Origin: Bdellovibrio bacteriovorus
GTDB taxonomy: Bacteria > Bdellovibrionota > Bdellovibrionia > Bdellovibrionales > Bdellovibrionaceae
Assembly (NCBI RefSeq): GCF_002208115.1
Contig: NZ_CP020946.1
Location: 3,534,001-3,598,000 of the forward strand
DNA: 64,000 bases
Direction: 5' to 3'
Shown here: positions 26,368-33,993 of the stretch, in pieces
Layout of the letters: every line of letters begins with the position of its first letter
How positions within the stretch are numbered: the stretch's first letter is position 1
Notes under the pieces: generated by a model
Told to the model about the DNA's origin: nothing
Databases searched by the model: none
The model's input: only the letters and a program-made list of their open reading frames with translations
Made by a program: the position numbers and the translations under genes

Positions 26368-26601
26368 ATGATGAACAAACAAATCTCAAAAGAAAATTGG
26401 AAGAGTTTGAAAGCCGAGCTGCGTGCAGCTTGGAATGAACTGACCGCTGAAGAAATCGAAAGCACACGCGGAAGCATCAAAGCCATCTATGGTTTGGTTC
26501 AGCAGAAATGCGAACTGCATGAAGTAGAAGTAAAAGAAAAACTGACTTCGCTGCTTAAAAAATACGAGCATCCACCGACTCGTTTCCACAAAGTTTCTTA
26601 A
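26368..26601 (+). CDS. Small CsbD-like protein
   Basis: 77 residues, soluble and helical. The start KENWKSLKAELRAAWNELT and the later YGLVQQKCELHEVEVKEKL resemble CsbD-family stress proteins, which are about 60-70 residues. Two adjacent ATG codons (26368, 26371) follow a GGGG-containing ribosome site. Alone between the GIY-YIG gene and an outer-membrane protein gene; the 194 bp upstream must hold its promoter. Role unknown beyond a link of the family with stress. Confidence 0.65.
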   Translation: MMNKQISKENWKSLKAELRAAWNELTAEEIESTRGSIKAIYGLVQQKCELHEVEVKEKLTSLLKKYEHPPTRFHKVS

Positions 26602-26725
26602 CAAACGGCTTGTGTCACCTCCATGACGCATCCTAGGGGTCCCTCTGTTTCCTGCATTCTTTCAGAGGGGCCCCGACTCCTCTCCCGTAAACTCACAATC
26701 AGAAATCACAACAAGGAGAAGCACC

Positions 26726-27241
26726 ATGAAACATCTGATGATTCTATTCACCGGTCTATTGATCGCCACAGGTATTTCCACTCTGGCGCAGGCCCAGACG
26801 GCTGAAGATATAAAAAACGGAACAAATAACGTAAAGCTCTTGATGGGCTCCACTCAAGCCGCGGTAAACTTTGGCGTTGAGTACGAGCGCCGTACTGGCA
26901 CTTTCGGGTTGGGCGCTATGCTCATGCATTCCACGAAAAACTCGGATGCGAACAAACCCGAAAGCACCACGCTGGGCGCCTTTGTGGCGTCTCACCTGTA
27001 CGACCAGAATGACCTGGATCTTTACATCTCTCCAGGGGTGGCGGTGACCAATATGGATCAGATCCAGAGTTCCGGAGACGATGAAACACTGTTTGGACCA
27101 ACACTTAATTTAGGAGCGACCTACACTATCAACGCAAATTGGGGTGTGGGTTTCGAGTACCTGACGATCTATAACTGGTTCAGCGACAAAACCGCAGACC
27201 ACTATAACTTTGCGAATGCCGTGCTTTCATACAACTTCTAG
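26726..27241 (+). CDS. Small outer-membrane beta-barrel protein
   Basis: 171 residues. Signal peptide ends at AQAQ (about residue 24). The mature protein is a set of amphipathic strands, for example VNFGVEYERRTGTFGLGAML and the last strand FANAVLSYNF ending in Phe, the usual signal for barrel insertion. An eight-stranded OmpW/OmpA-like barrel is plausible from the length. AAGGAG lies before the ATG. Followed by a strong terminator, so monocistronic. Confidence 0.75.
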   Translation: MKHLMILFTGLLIATGISTLAQAQTAEDIKNGTNNVKLLMGSTQAAVNFGVEYERRTGTFGLGAMLMHSTKNSDANKPESTTLGAFVASHLYDQNDLDLYISPGVAVTNMDQIQSSGDDETLFGPTLNLGATYTINANWGVGFEYLTIYNWFSDKTADHYNFANAVLSYNF

Positions 27242-27286
27242 TTGATGATTCAGAACCTGACTTATTGATTGCCAAAGCTCGACTTG

Positions 27287-27323
27287 AAAGGGCTCTGGGG
27301 CCACGACCCAGAGCCCTTTTCGT
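27287..27323 (+). terminator. Rho-independent terminator after barrel gene
   Basis: AAAGGGCTCTGGG (27287-27299) pairs with CCCAGAGCCCTTT (27307-27319), 13 bp perfect, loop of 7, followed by TTTT-CG-TTT. Confidence 0.9.
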
Positions 27324-27395
27324 TTATAAAGCCCCTAAACCGACTATGTCCGAAAATGGCTATAGTCAGTCTGAAAACCGCGCTATACTGACTTC

Positions 27396-28835
27396 ATGAA
27401 AAAGGACGATGTATTTTATAATGCCATGCTGGCCCGGGATCCCCGTTTTGACGGCAAGTTTTTTGTCGGAGTCAAAACCACGGGTATCTATTGCCGTCCG
27501 ATCTGTCCTGCGAAACCCAAACGTGAAAACGTCGAGTTCTTTTCGAATCACTTGGCCGCTGAAAAGGCGGGCTATCGTCCCTGCCTGCGCTGCCGTCCAG
27601 AAAGTGCGCCTCAGTCCCCGGCCTGGATCGGGAAATCAGCCTTGGTTCGCCGTGCGATCAAGATGATTGATAAAATTGAAACCCTGGAATTCAACGAAGA
27701 TGAATTTGCAGAACTGTTTGGGGTCAGCGCCCGTCATTTGCGCCGGCTTTTTATCGAAGACGTCGGAAAAACCCCGAAGCAATTGTCTTTCGAAAATCGC
27801 CTGAATCTGGCAAGACAACTGATCACCGAAACCGCGCTGCCTATCACTGACGTCGCCTTTGCGGCCGGCTTTAATTCGATTCGCAGATTCAACGATGCGT
27901 TTAAAGAGCGCTTCAAAAAAAGCCCTTCAGAAATCCGTCGAAAACCTGTGAAAGATGATTCCACTTTGACCATTCGTCTTTCCTATCGCCCGCCTTTTGA
28001 TTTTAACGGTTTGCTGCACTTTTATCGATCCCACGCCGTGGGACAGCTAGAGTGGTTTGAAGAAGGCGTCATGCACAGAATCGTTGAGGTGAACGGCAAA
28101 GTGGGACAGATCACCTTGAGCGATCTGCCTGATGAATCGTGCATAAAGCTGCAGATCAACTTCCCCGACACAACGGCCTTGCATGCCATCATATCCCGCG
28201 TGCGCAGCCTGATGGATCTGGATTCAGACCCGGTTGTTGTTGCCAATACGCTAGAGACCGACAAAGACATGAAGGCCTTGCTGAAAAAACATCCGGGCAT
28301 CCGGCTGCCTTCGTCCTGGGATCCGTTTGAAGTGGTCGTCGCCGCCATTTTGGGTCAGGTCGTGAGTGTGGAGCGGGGCCGGGCGCTGGTGAATGATTTG
28401 ATCGAACTTGCCGGCAGCGACTCAGGATTTTTGCGCGATGGAAAATCGGTGCGGCTGTTCCCGACTCCTGCGCAGGTGATTAAAGCTGATCTGAAAAATT
28501 TAAAAACCACCACCCGCCGAAAAGAGACTCTGGTGGCCCTTTCCAAGGCCCTGGTCAAAGGTGAACTTTCGCTGGAGCCTACCCAAGATGTGGATAGTTT
28601 CGTGGAAAAGATCCTGGGCATTCCCGGGATTGGTCCGTGGACAGCCAGCTACATGGCACTGAAGGCTCTTCGTCACACCGATGCCTTCCCTGCCACCGAT
28701 TTGATTATTGCTCGTGCGATGGCTGAACACCCCAAGACCAAGTTTGAAAATTTCAGCCCGTGGCGCGGCTATGTCGCCGCCTTGTTGTGGCGGGAGTATT
28801 CCCACGTCTTGAAGAAAACCCGGAGGAAAAAATGA
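27396..28835 (+). CDS. Ada-type regulator fused to AlkA DNA glycosylase
   Basis: 479 residues in three parts. Residues 1-70 are an Ada zinc-binding domain with its four cysteines (IYCRPICPA and RPCLRCRP). Residues about 85-190 are an AraC-type double helix-turn-helix (ITDVAFAAGFNSIRRFNDAF). The rest is a 3-methyladenine DNA glycosylase of the AlkA type: AlkA N-domain, helix-hairpin-helix LGIPGIGPWTASYMALK and the catalytic Asp in FPATDLIIARAM. It should excise alkylated bases and may also sense methyl phosphotriesters and regulate transcription, as Ada does. The stop overlaps the ATG of ogt (ATGA), so the pair is coupled. Confidence 0.93.
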   Translation: MKKDDVFYNAMLARDPRFDGKFFVGVKTTGIYCRPICPAKPKRENVEFFSNHLAAEKAGYRPCLRCRPESAPQSPAWIGKSALVRRAIKMIDKIETLEFNEDEFAELFGVSARHLRRLFIEDVGKTPKQLSFENRLNLARQLITETALPITDVAFAAGFNSIRRFNDAFKERFKKSPSEIRRKPVKDDSTLTIRLSYRPPFDFNGLLHFYRSHAVGQLEWFEEGVMHRIVEVNGKVGQITLSDLPDESCIKLQINFPDTTALHAIISRVRSLMDLDSDPVVVANTLETDKDMKALLKKHPGIRLPSSWDPFEVVVAAILGQVVSVERGRALVNDLIELAGSDSGFLRDGKSVRLFPTPAQVIKADLKNLKTTTRRKETLVALSKALVKGELSLEPTQDVDSFVEKILGIPGIGPWTASYMALKALRHTDAFPATDLIIARAMAEHPKTKFENFSPWRGYVAALLWREYSHVLKKTRRKK

Positions 28836-29314
28836 ATCTGCTTCAATGGAAAATGAGTTCCCCGTTAGGGGATCTGTACATGGTCGCCTCTGAAAAAGGC
28901 CTGCAGTCCCTGTATTGGGAAAAGACCACGGGGATTCCGTTGGCCCCTTCCCTTACCGGGAAAGACGGTGCCGTTAAAATTCTTAAGCAAACTGAAACCG
29001 AACTTACCGAATATTTTAAAGGCCAGCGCCAGGATTTCGATGTCCCGCTGGATGTTGTCGGGACAGAGTTTCAAGAGTCGGTCTGGCGGCAGCTTAAAAA
29101 AATTCCTTATGGCAAGACCGTGTCTTACACCGACATCGCCCGCCGGATAAAAAAAGAAAAAGCGGTTCGCGCGGTGGGAACAGCCAATGGAAAGAATCCG
29201 ATTTGCATCATTGTGCCCTGCCATCGAGTGATTGCCGCAGGCGGGGGCCTGGGCGGGTATTCTGGGGCCTGGGCGGGTATTCTGGGGGCTTGGAACGCAA
29301 AGAAGCTTTGCTAA
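28832..29314 (+). CDS. ogt: O6-methylguanine-DNA methyltransferase, C-terminus frame-shifted
   Basis: 160 residues as read. Suicide enzyme that moves a methyl group from O6-methylguanine to its own cysteine. The active site is intact: PCHRVI with the acceptor Cys, preceded by the helix-turn-helix VGTANGKNP. The tail is abnormal. A 20-bp tandem duplication (29244-29263 and 29264-29283) shifts the frame after GGYSG, so the normal GGLERKEALLRLE end is replaced by AWAGILGAWNAKKLC. With a single copy the gene would end at 29331 with a family-like C-terminus. The start is the ATG in the ATGA overlap with the AlkA fusion, behind GGAGG; a longer in-frame start lies inside that gene. Confidence 0.9.
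   Translation: MNLLQWKMSSPLGDLYMVASEKGLQSLYWEKTTGIPLAPSLTGKDGAVKILKQTETELTEYFKGQRQDFDVPLDVVGTEFQESVWRQLKKIPYGKTVSYTDIARRIKKEKAVRAVGTANGKNPICIIVPCHRVIAAGGGLGGYSGAWAGILGAWNAKKLC
29244..29283 (+). repeat. Perfect 20-bp tandem duplication inside ogt
   Basis: The unit ggggcctgggcgggtattct occurs twice head to tail. It is not a multiple of three, so it shifts the reading frame of the last 20 codons. It could be a recent slippage mutation, a phase-variable switch or an assembly artefact. Confidence 0.95.
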
Positions 29315-29335
29315 GATTGGAATCTGAATAGTTCT

Positions 29336-29364
29336 AAAACAAGAGGACCCAGGAAGGTCCTCTT
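29336..29364 (-). terminator. Terminator of the small basic exported protein gene
   Basis: AAGAGGACC (29341-29349) pairs with GGTCCTCTT (29356-29364). On the minus strand the stem is followed by GTTTTAG, a short U-run, 19 bp after the stop codon of the gene at 29383. Confidence 0.75.
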
Positions 29365-29382
29365 GTACAACAACGGGAGGGC

Positions 29383-29583
29383 TTACTTGGTTACAGCTCC
29401 TTCTGCCTGATCTTCAGTTTTCTTGTCTTTTTCCTTGCCGTGCTTTTTGCCTTTCTTTTCTACCTTCGCGACCGTTTTTTGGATGCCTTGATGTTCGTTG
29501 GTGGAAGAGGCCGCTGGCACACCTTCAGCGAAAGCAAAGGAACCGGACAAGATCATAGACATTGCGATAACTGCGAATCTCAT
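29383..29583 (-). CDS. Small exported lysine-rich protein
   Basis: 66 residues. Signal peptide MRFAVIAMSMILSGSFAFA, then a mature chain of about 47 residues dominated by Lys, Glu and Gly (EKKGKKHGKEKDKK). No domain; probably disordered. A ribosome site (GGAGGTTC) precedes the ATG and a terminator follows, so it looks like a genuine expressed gene. Function unknown. Confidence 0.7.
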   Translation of the reverse strand: MRFAVIAMSMILSGSFAFAEGVPAASSTNEHQGIQKTVAKVEKKGKKHGKEKDKKTEDQAEGAVTK

Positions 29584-29863
29584 TGTGAACCTCCATTTGG
29601 TTACTGAGTTCTTGAAAACAAGAATACCAAGAGGTTCTTAAGTCCCAATTAAAACAGGATTAATTCTTTTTTAGAGCGGAATTCCCCCGCAGTTCCATAG
29701 GGTTGCACTCCAAAATAAAGACCTTTTTATTTTCAAAATCGCGTTTTCGGGGGCAAATGGACACCTCAGAAACGGACCAACGGATTGTTTTGCAAGCTTG
29801 GAACAAGACTATTGGCGACAACCACCAGCCCCGCCCCCTAAAATGAAGGGACGGAGAACATCA

Positions 29864-30106
29864 ATGAGCAAATCAGGTGCAACTTCAAAAGCGTCCCGTA
29901 AAAACCAAACCACAATCCCGGCGCGTGTTCGTCAGGCTTTAGGCATCGCCAAAGGCGACACCCTGTTGTGGACTGTGAATGGTGACGAAGTGAATATCCG
30001 TATCATCAACCGCAAACAAGTTGATTGGACAAAAACATCCGAACTGTCTTTGCTGGAGTGGACTGCTGAAGCCGAAAAACCAAAAGATCCCGAGGTCAGC
30101 GTTTAG
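29864..30106 (+). CDS. AbrB/MazE/SpoVT-type DNA-binding protein (PrlF-like)
   Basis: 80 residues. The SpoVT-AbrB swapped-hairpin fold is visible: SRKNQTTIPARVRQALGIAKGDTLLWTVNGDEVNI. This is the form used by PrlF- and MazE-type antitoxins and by AbrB regulators. GGAG lies 9 bp before the ATG at 29864; the longer in-frame start upstream has no ribosome site. No toxin gene follows: the next gene is a convergent methyltransferase overlapping its last 11 bp. It is therefore either a stand-alone regulator or an orphan antitoxin. Confidence 0.8.
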   Translation: MSKSGATSKASRKNQTTIPARVRQALGIAKGDTLLWTVNGDEVNIRIINRKQVDWTKTSELSLLEWTAEAEKPKDPEVSV

Positions 30107-30827
30107 CCGCTGACACCAAGAGCATCATGGGCCGCTCCAGCTCTTCCAAAAGTGCTGGAGTCTTTGCAATCTGCTCTGCTGAAGGAGCAAACTCTTTCAC
30201 CTGAAGAATCTCAAACCCGCAGGAAATAAGCGTGTTGATCGTGGTGGCCATCGTGCGGTGATACTTGATCACGCCATCAATAAACCAATCCGTTTTGCGC
30301 TCCCCTTCGACAGAATACCCATTCACCGGCCAGGTCTTGCGCCCCTCTTCATCCATGATCCAGTGAGGGTGAGCCGCCGCCATATACACCGGATGCTCGA
30401 TACTGAAAACAAACTGACCACCCTTGCTGAGCGAATGATGAATCGTTTTTACCAAACGTTCAAAATCCCGGACGTAGTGAAAGGTCAAAGAGCTAAATGC
30501 AATATCAAAAGACTCTGGGGGAAGCGTCAACTGATCCAGATCGGCAATACGATATTCAATCAGTGTGTCTTTTGTGTCTTTACGAGCACGTTCAATCATC
30601 TTTTCAGATAAATCCAAACCCAAAACGGACTTAGCACCATTATCTCGCATCCAGCGCGACACCCAGCCAAAACCGCACCCCAGATCGACAACACGTTTAT
30701 CAGAAACCGGAATAAGCATCGACTGCAAAGCCGGCCATTCAGGCGCCCCTTCCAAACCGTGAATCTGTCTTGGCAACTGGGTGTAGCCTTCAAAGAATTT
30801 GGGATTGTCATAAATATTCTGAGCCAT
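30096..30827 (-). CDS. SAM-dependent methyltransferase, class I
   Basis: 243 residues of the UbiE/Methyltransf_11 kind. Motif I is VVDLGCGFGWVSRWM, followed by the acidic residue in VLGLDLSEKMIERA, motif II FDIAFSSLTFHYV, and motif III near GGQFVFSIEHPVY. Substrate unknown. The start codon is one base from the stop of the upstream XRE-type regulator gene, so the two form an operon. Convergent overlap of 11 bp with the AbrB-type gene. Confidence 0.9.
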   Translation of the reverse strand: MAQNIYDNPKFFEGYTQLPRQIHGLEGAPEWPALQSMLIPVSDKRVVDLGCGFGWVSRWMRDNGAKSVLGLDLSEKMIERARKDTKDTLIEYRIADLDQLTLPPESFDIAFSSLTFHYVRDFERLVKTIHHSLSKGGQFVFSIEHPVYMAAAHPHWIMDEEGRKTWPVNGYSVEGERKTDWFIDGVIKYHRTMATTINTLISCGFEILQVKEFAPSAEQIAKTPALLEELERPMMLLVSAAKR

Positions 30828-30828
30828 G

Positions 30829-31596
30829 CTATTTCACCTCAAGTGGGTACTGCTGCCAGTTGGTTTCAAACGGTGCAAACGCATACAGCCAGCGCACCGA
30901 CTGAAGCTGATCCGCTGACAAAAGATTCTTGTCGCGCAAGGCCCGGGCGCGGTACTTCGCCCCCAGCGCGTGAATCTCTTCCACCAGCTCGGTGATGCTG
31001 GTTTTGGATAACTCCACTTCTGCCGAATGCATGCACACGTCTTTGTTCTTTAGAACCACATCAACGTGATCCAAAAACTGCATAATCTGCGGGCGCAAAA
31101 TCGCACGGGCCAGGGGGCCTTTGTGTTGAAAGCGAATATTGCCAACAGCCTTGATGCGAACCTGATTTTCAGGAAGAACTTCCAACAATCCAAATTGTTC
31201 GATTTTACGAAGGACTTTGAACATCTTCTGACTTGAAAGCTTCCAGACTTCGGCCAGCTTATCGGGACTGACTCCGCGATGAAGTGATCTGAAGATTCCA
31301 AACATCGCCGGATTCGCGGCAAAAAACTTTTCCTGATCTTCCGAAAGAACATAGTCGACTTCTTTGTCCTGATTCGCGAGTGCCGCCAGATCAAAGAATG
31401 AAATCCCCACAAGGTCACAAATCCTAAAGACCGTTTGCAGGTTGCAGTTCTGGGTTGAGAAAAGTCTTTTCACGGTGACTTCAGACACTTCCATCCGAAG
31501 CGCCAGATCCGCATAAGTGATCTTCTTGGACTTTAAAACCTGTTGAAGGCTTTTAAGCAGCTTTTTGGCATCAGTGTGTTGGTTGATTTGATCCAT
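30829..31596 (-). CDS. XRE-type transcriptional regulator with large C-terminal domain
   Basis: 255 residues. The first 70 contain a helix-turn-helix of the Cro/C1 type: KKITYADLALRMEVSEVTVKRL, followed by FRICDLVGISFFDLAAL. The remaining 180 residues form a helical region that looks like a winged-helix-containing effector part (RVSPDKLAEVWKLSSQKMFKVL). I take the ATG at 31596; an in-frame ATG at 31638 has no better ribosome site. Upstream are GTATC/GATAC words (31610-31614, 31622-31626, 31650-31654) that could be its own operator. Cotranscribed with the methyltransferase. Confidence 0.75.
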   Translation of the reverse strand: MDQINQHTDAKKLLKSLQQVLKSKKITYADLALRMEVSEVTVKRLFSTQNCNLQTVFRICDLVGISFFDLAALANQDKEVDYVLSEDQEKFFAANPAMFGIFRSLHRGVSPDKLAEVWKLSSQKMFKVLRKIEQFGLLEVLPENQVRIKAVGNIRFQHKGPLARAILRPQIMQFLDHVDVVLKNKDVCMHSAEVELSKTSITELVEEIHALGAKYRARALRDKNLLSADQLQSVRWLYAFAPFETNWQQYPLEVK

Positions 31597-31609
31597 AATT
31601 ACTGCTTTC

Positions 31610-31655
31610 GTATCACTAAAAGATACTGATTTAAACATATTTGATAAAGGTATCT
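31610..31655. promoter_or_regulatory. GTATC/GATAC half-sites upstream of XRE regulator
   Basis: GTATC (31610-31614), AGATAC (31621-31626) and GTATCT (31650-31655) form two nested inverted repeats in the divergent gap between the XRE regulator and the Cys-rich exported protein gene. A candidate autoregulatory site only. Confidence 0.3.
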
Positions 31656-31692
31656 TACTTTGACATTTCTAATTCCAACAAGGAGTTATCAA

Positions 31693-31962
31693 GTGATCAA
31701 AGTACTTATTCAAACAACAATCATGATCCTTTTCAGTGTCGCCGCTTCAGCAGCCTATCTTCCTCCTGCAGAGAACGTTTCTTACTGGTGCTATCAGGGT
31801 TGCATCGACGACTATTACAGCAACCACAACGAGTGTGTGGCGAAATGCTATGGCGGCAGAACCAACCCACGTCCAAAAGCCAATCCATACCCGCAGCAGA
31901 AACAAAACTGCCAAAACAACAGCCAAGCCGAAACCATCAAAGGCTGCATGCCCGGCTGCTAA
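31693..31962 (+). CDS. Small exported cysteine-rich protein, twin CX3C
   Basis: 89 residues. The start is a GTG at 31693, chosen because AGGAG (31681-31685) lies 7 bp upstream; longer in-frame starts have no ribosome site. Signal peptide ends near ASAA. The mature chain has C-x3-C-x10-C-x3-C (YWCYQGC then ECVAKC), the pattern of a disulfide-locked helical hairpin, and one more CMPGC at the C-terminus with a Gln/Asn/Pro-rich stretch between. No family recognised. Located between divergent regulator and a monocistronic exported protein. Confidence 0.75.
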   Translation: MIKVLIQTTIMILFSVAASAAYLPPAENVSYWCYQGCIDDYYSNHNECVAKCYGGRTNPRPKANPYPQQKQNCQNNSQAETIKGCMPGC

Positions 31963-31968
31963 AAAAGT

Positions 31969-31991
31969 GGGGCCCAAAGTGAGTGGGCCCC
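31969..31991 (+). terminator. Hairpin after Cys-rich protein gene, weak terminator
   Basis: GGGGCCCA (31969-31976) pairs perfectly with TGGGCCCC (31984-31991), six bases past the stop codon. No U-run follows, so termination may need Rho. Confidence 0.5.
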
Positions 31992-32136
31992 GTAATTACC
32001 TGCATTTTCTGGTCATCGGGGCCGACTTCGTTGGCTCTGATAAAAAAGTCGTTCTTTCGCACTGTTTTATTATAGACATCACTTTGCCGCTAATTAAGCT
32101 CATGGATGAAAGTAACCTTGTCGACAGGGAGTCTTC

Positions 32137-32664
32137 ATGAAGCTTCTTTCAGTACTGATTTTTTTGATGCCCCTCTTTTCCTTTGCCGGAGAAATTCCCG
32201 GCGGCACCTACAGACTGCAGGGAGTGACCTTTACAAACTGGACACAGTGGACTTGTGAAGGCACTCGCTGGAAGATGAAATCCACCAAACAACAAATCCA
32301 AAAGCAAACGCGGGATCTGAATGTTCGGGATTTAGGCTGGGCACTGACTGCTTCCGGCATTGATATTTTAAAACCGGCGACCACCGCCACAGGCTGCGCT
32401 TATCTGCACGGCACAGGCAAGTACGGCAATAGAAACTCTCACGTCATCATTCCTTACAATGACAGCAATCCATCCGCATGCATGAAAGACAACGGACAGA
32501 TACTAACCCTGACGATGGGCCAAGAGATCAAATTGCCACTGGGGCCCTGCACACCTGCAAGCCTTATTCAGACAGGCACACTCAAATTTCGTTATGGCTA
32601 TGACCTGGATTCCGAAGGAAACGTTATCTGGAACCCGCAGCCTATTGAGTTCGTAGCGCAATAA
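32137..32664 (+). CDS. Exported protein of unknown function
   Basis: 175 residues with a signal peptide (MKLLSVLIFLMPLFSFAG, cleavage after FA). The mature part has four cysteines (WTCEGTRW, TGCAYLHG, SACMKDN, LGPCTPA), probably two disulfides, and a beta-rich pattern of lipocalin size. No family recognised. The 174 bp before it contain no other gene. Convergent with the gene at 32698. Confidence 0.75.
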   Translation: MKLLSVLIFLMPLFSFAGEIPGGTYRLQGVTFTNWTQWTCEGTRWKMKSTKQQIQKQTRDLNVRDLGWALTASGIDILKPATTATGCAYLHGTGKYGNRNSHVIIPYNDSNPSACMKDNGQILTLTMGQEIKLPLGPCTPASLIQTGTLKFRYGYDLDSEGNVIWNPQPIEFVAQ

Positions 32665-32697
32665 AAGTTCTGCGGGTCTTGAGTTGCTGCGACACCC

Positions 32698-33054
32698 TTA
32701 TTGGGAGACTTTGCAATCCACAGGAGCCATCCCAGGGTGGCCATCGACGACAAGCTTAAAGTTGCTTTTGGACGTCACGTCCACCTTGCCCAGACAGATG
32801 GGTTTATTGTCGGTGGAGATGATTTCGTATCTTAGGACAAGCTCATTGGTGTCCAACACTCCGTAGTTTTTCTCGAAGGCCTCACCCGGTGCAAGGATCT
32901 TGTCATCCACAACACTCAGCGGGGCTCCGCCACTTGCACGAGTCAGAATCAAGTCCGCCATAAAACGCACATCCGTTGAATTCACAACCTTTGCCGTCAT
33001 CGCCTGCGCAGCGCCGCCAAGAATCAATACAGAAAACATAGTTAGGAATTTCAT
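32698..33054 (-). CDS. Small exported protein of unknown function
   Basis: 118 residues. Signal peptide MKFLTMFSVLILGGAAQA, mature part of about 100 residues with beta pattern (VDDKILAPGEAFEKNYGV) reminiscent of small immunoglobulin-like or pilus-chaperone-size domains, two cysteines (PICLGK, PVDCKV). The ATG at 33054 follows GGGGG by 5 bp; an in-frame ATG at 33066 has no ribosome site. Function unknown. Confidence 0.7.
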   Translation of the reverse strand: MKFLTMFSVLILGGAAQAMTAKVVNSTDVRFMADLILTRASGGAPLSVVDDKILAPGEAFEKNYGVLDTNELVLRYEIISTDNKPICLGKVDVTSKSNFKLVVDGHPGMAPVDCKVSQ

Positions 33055-33139
33055 CAGTACCCCCATTTACATTTTTAACACTGGCAACCCGGCAGAGATA
33101 TTGGAAATTGGAGATTAGAGGATTTTTGCTTCGCAAAAA

Positions 33140-33216
33140 TGGTAGGGGGCGAGGGACTTGAACCCCCGATCCCAGTGTTATGAGCACCGTGCTTTAACCA
33201 ACTAAGCTAGCCCCCC
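33140..33216 (-). tRNA. tRNA with anticodon CAT (elongator Met or Ile2)
   Basis: 77 nt with CCA encoded. Reading the minus strand, GGGGGGC pairs with GCCCCCT as acceptor stem (first pair G-U), D-arm AGCTTAGTTGGTTAAAGC, anticodon loop CTCATAA with anticodon at 33180-33182, and T-arm GGGGGTTCAAGTCCCTC. The discriminator base is A. It lacks the initiator features, so it is an elongator tRNA-Met or the lysidine-modified tRNA-Ile2; acceptor bases do not settle which. Confidence 0.95.
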
Positions 33217-33284
33217 ACGATCTGGAATGAAGAGAGCCTATCAAACTAAAAAAGGCTTGGCAAAACCACAGTGCATTAGGGGTC

Positions 33285-33713
33285 TTAAATAACTTCATCC
33301 AGCTTCAGCTCGGGAAACGCTGATTTTAATTTTGCCAAGGTCTTCAGCTCCGGATTGGCACGCTCCGGGTCTTCAAGACGCTGATAAGCTGACAAGTGCG
33401 TAATTCCAAGCGCATCACACATCTGACGCTGGGTCAGATTTCTCTTTAGCCGGATCGAGCGGATTTTGCACGCCACAGCCACGGTCGGGGAAACCACCAC
33501 GGCAACAAAATCTTTACCATTAAGGTTCTTCTGCGGCTCAGGGAAAAGCATCTGCGAATCCTCCGGCTCAGACAGATAAAGATCCAAAGCCTCCTGCAAA
33601 TTGCAATAAAGCTCCTCTAGGGTATCCCCCTGCGACTGACAACCTTGAAGCTCAACCCCCTCAGCCCAGAAGCCTTTTTTTGAACTGCCGTGAATTCGGA
33701 AATGATATTTCAT
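33285..33713 (-). CDS. hicB: HicB-family antitoxin with helix-turn-helix
   Basis: 142 residues. N-terminal partial RNase H-like fold of HicB (WAEGVELQGCQSQGDTLEELYCNLQEALDLYL), then a C-terminal helix-turn-helix (IRLKRNLTQRQMCDALGITHLSAYQRLE) that would bind the operon operator. Neutralises HicA and represses the operon. Its ATG shares one base with the hicA stop codon (TAATG), so translation is coupled. Confidence 0.92.
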   Translation of the reverse strand: MKYHFRIHGSSKKGFWAEGVELQGCQSQGDTLEELYCNLQEALDLYLSEPEDSQMLFPEPQKNLNGKDFVAVVVSPTVAVACKIRSIRLKRNLTQRQMCDALGITHLSAYQRLEDPERANPELKTLAKLKSAFPELKLDEVI

Positions 33714-33910
33714 TACTTCGCCACCCTTTTAAGAAGCTTTTGCTCAAGACCCCGCTTGAGCTCCTTATGCATTGGAATCGTTTCCCGCTCGGAACCCTTT
33801 CCGACGACAACATGACTGCCTCGTTGGCGCAAAACAGTCCATCCGTCCTTTTCAAAAAGCTTGAGCATATCTTTTCCACTCAGAGGCATAACCGCCCCCG
33901 TGGACTCCAT
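33713..33910 (-). CDS. hicA: HicA-family mRNA interferase toxin
   Basis: 65 residues (or 58 from the ATG at 33889). The HicA core is clear: GKDMLKLFEKDGWTVLRQRGSHVVV with the catalytic His in GSH, and TIPMHKELKRGLEQKLLKRV. It cleaves mRNA when free of antitoxin. hicA precedes hicB, the usual order for this type. A perfect inverted repeat lies only 4 bp upstream of the first ATG, which may mean that translation really starts at the second ATG, MPLSGKDM. Confidence 0.93.
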   Translation of the reverse strand: MESTGAVMPLSGKDMLKLFEKDGWTVLRQRGSHVVVGKGSERETIPMHKELKRGLEQKLLKRVAK

Positions 33911-33913
33911 AAT

Positions 33914-33929
33914 ACCACTTTTAAGTGGT
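33914..33929. promoter_or_regulatory. Candidate HicB operator, inverted repeat
   Basis: ACCACTT-TT-AAGTGGT, perfect 7-bp arms, directly upstream of hicA. Position and symmetry fit a site for the HicB helix-turn-helix. Confidence 0.6.
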
Positions 33930-33993
33930 CAAATAAACAGCAAAGATCTTGTCTCATATAGAGCCAGGACCAATGCAAGAACAGGCCTCATTT

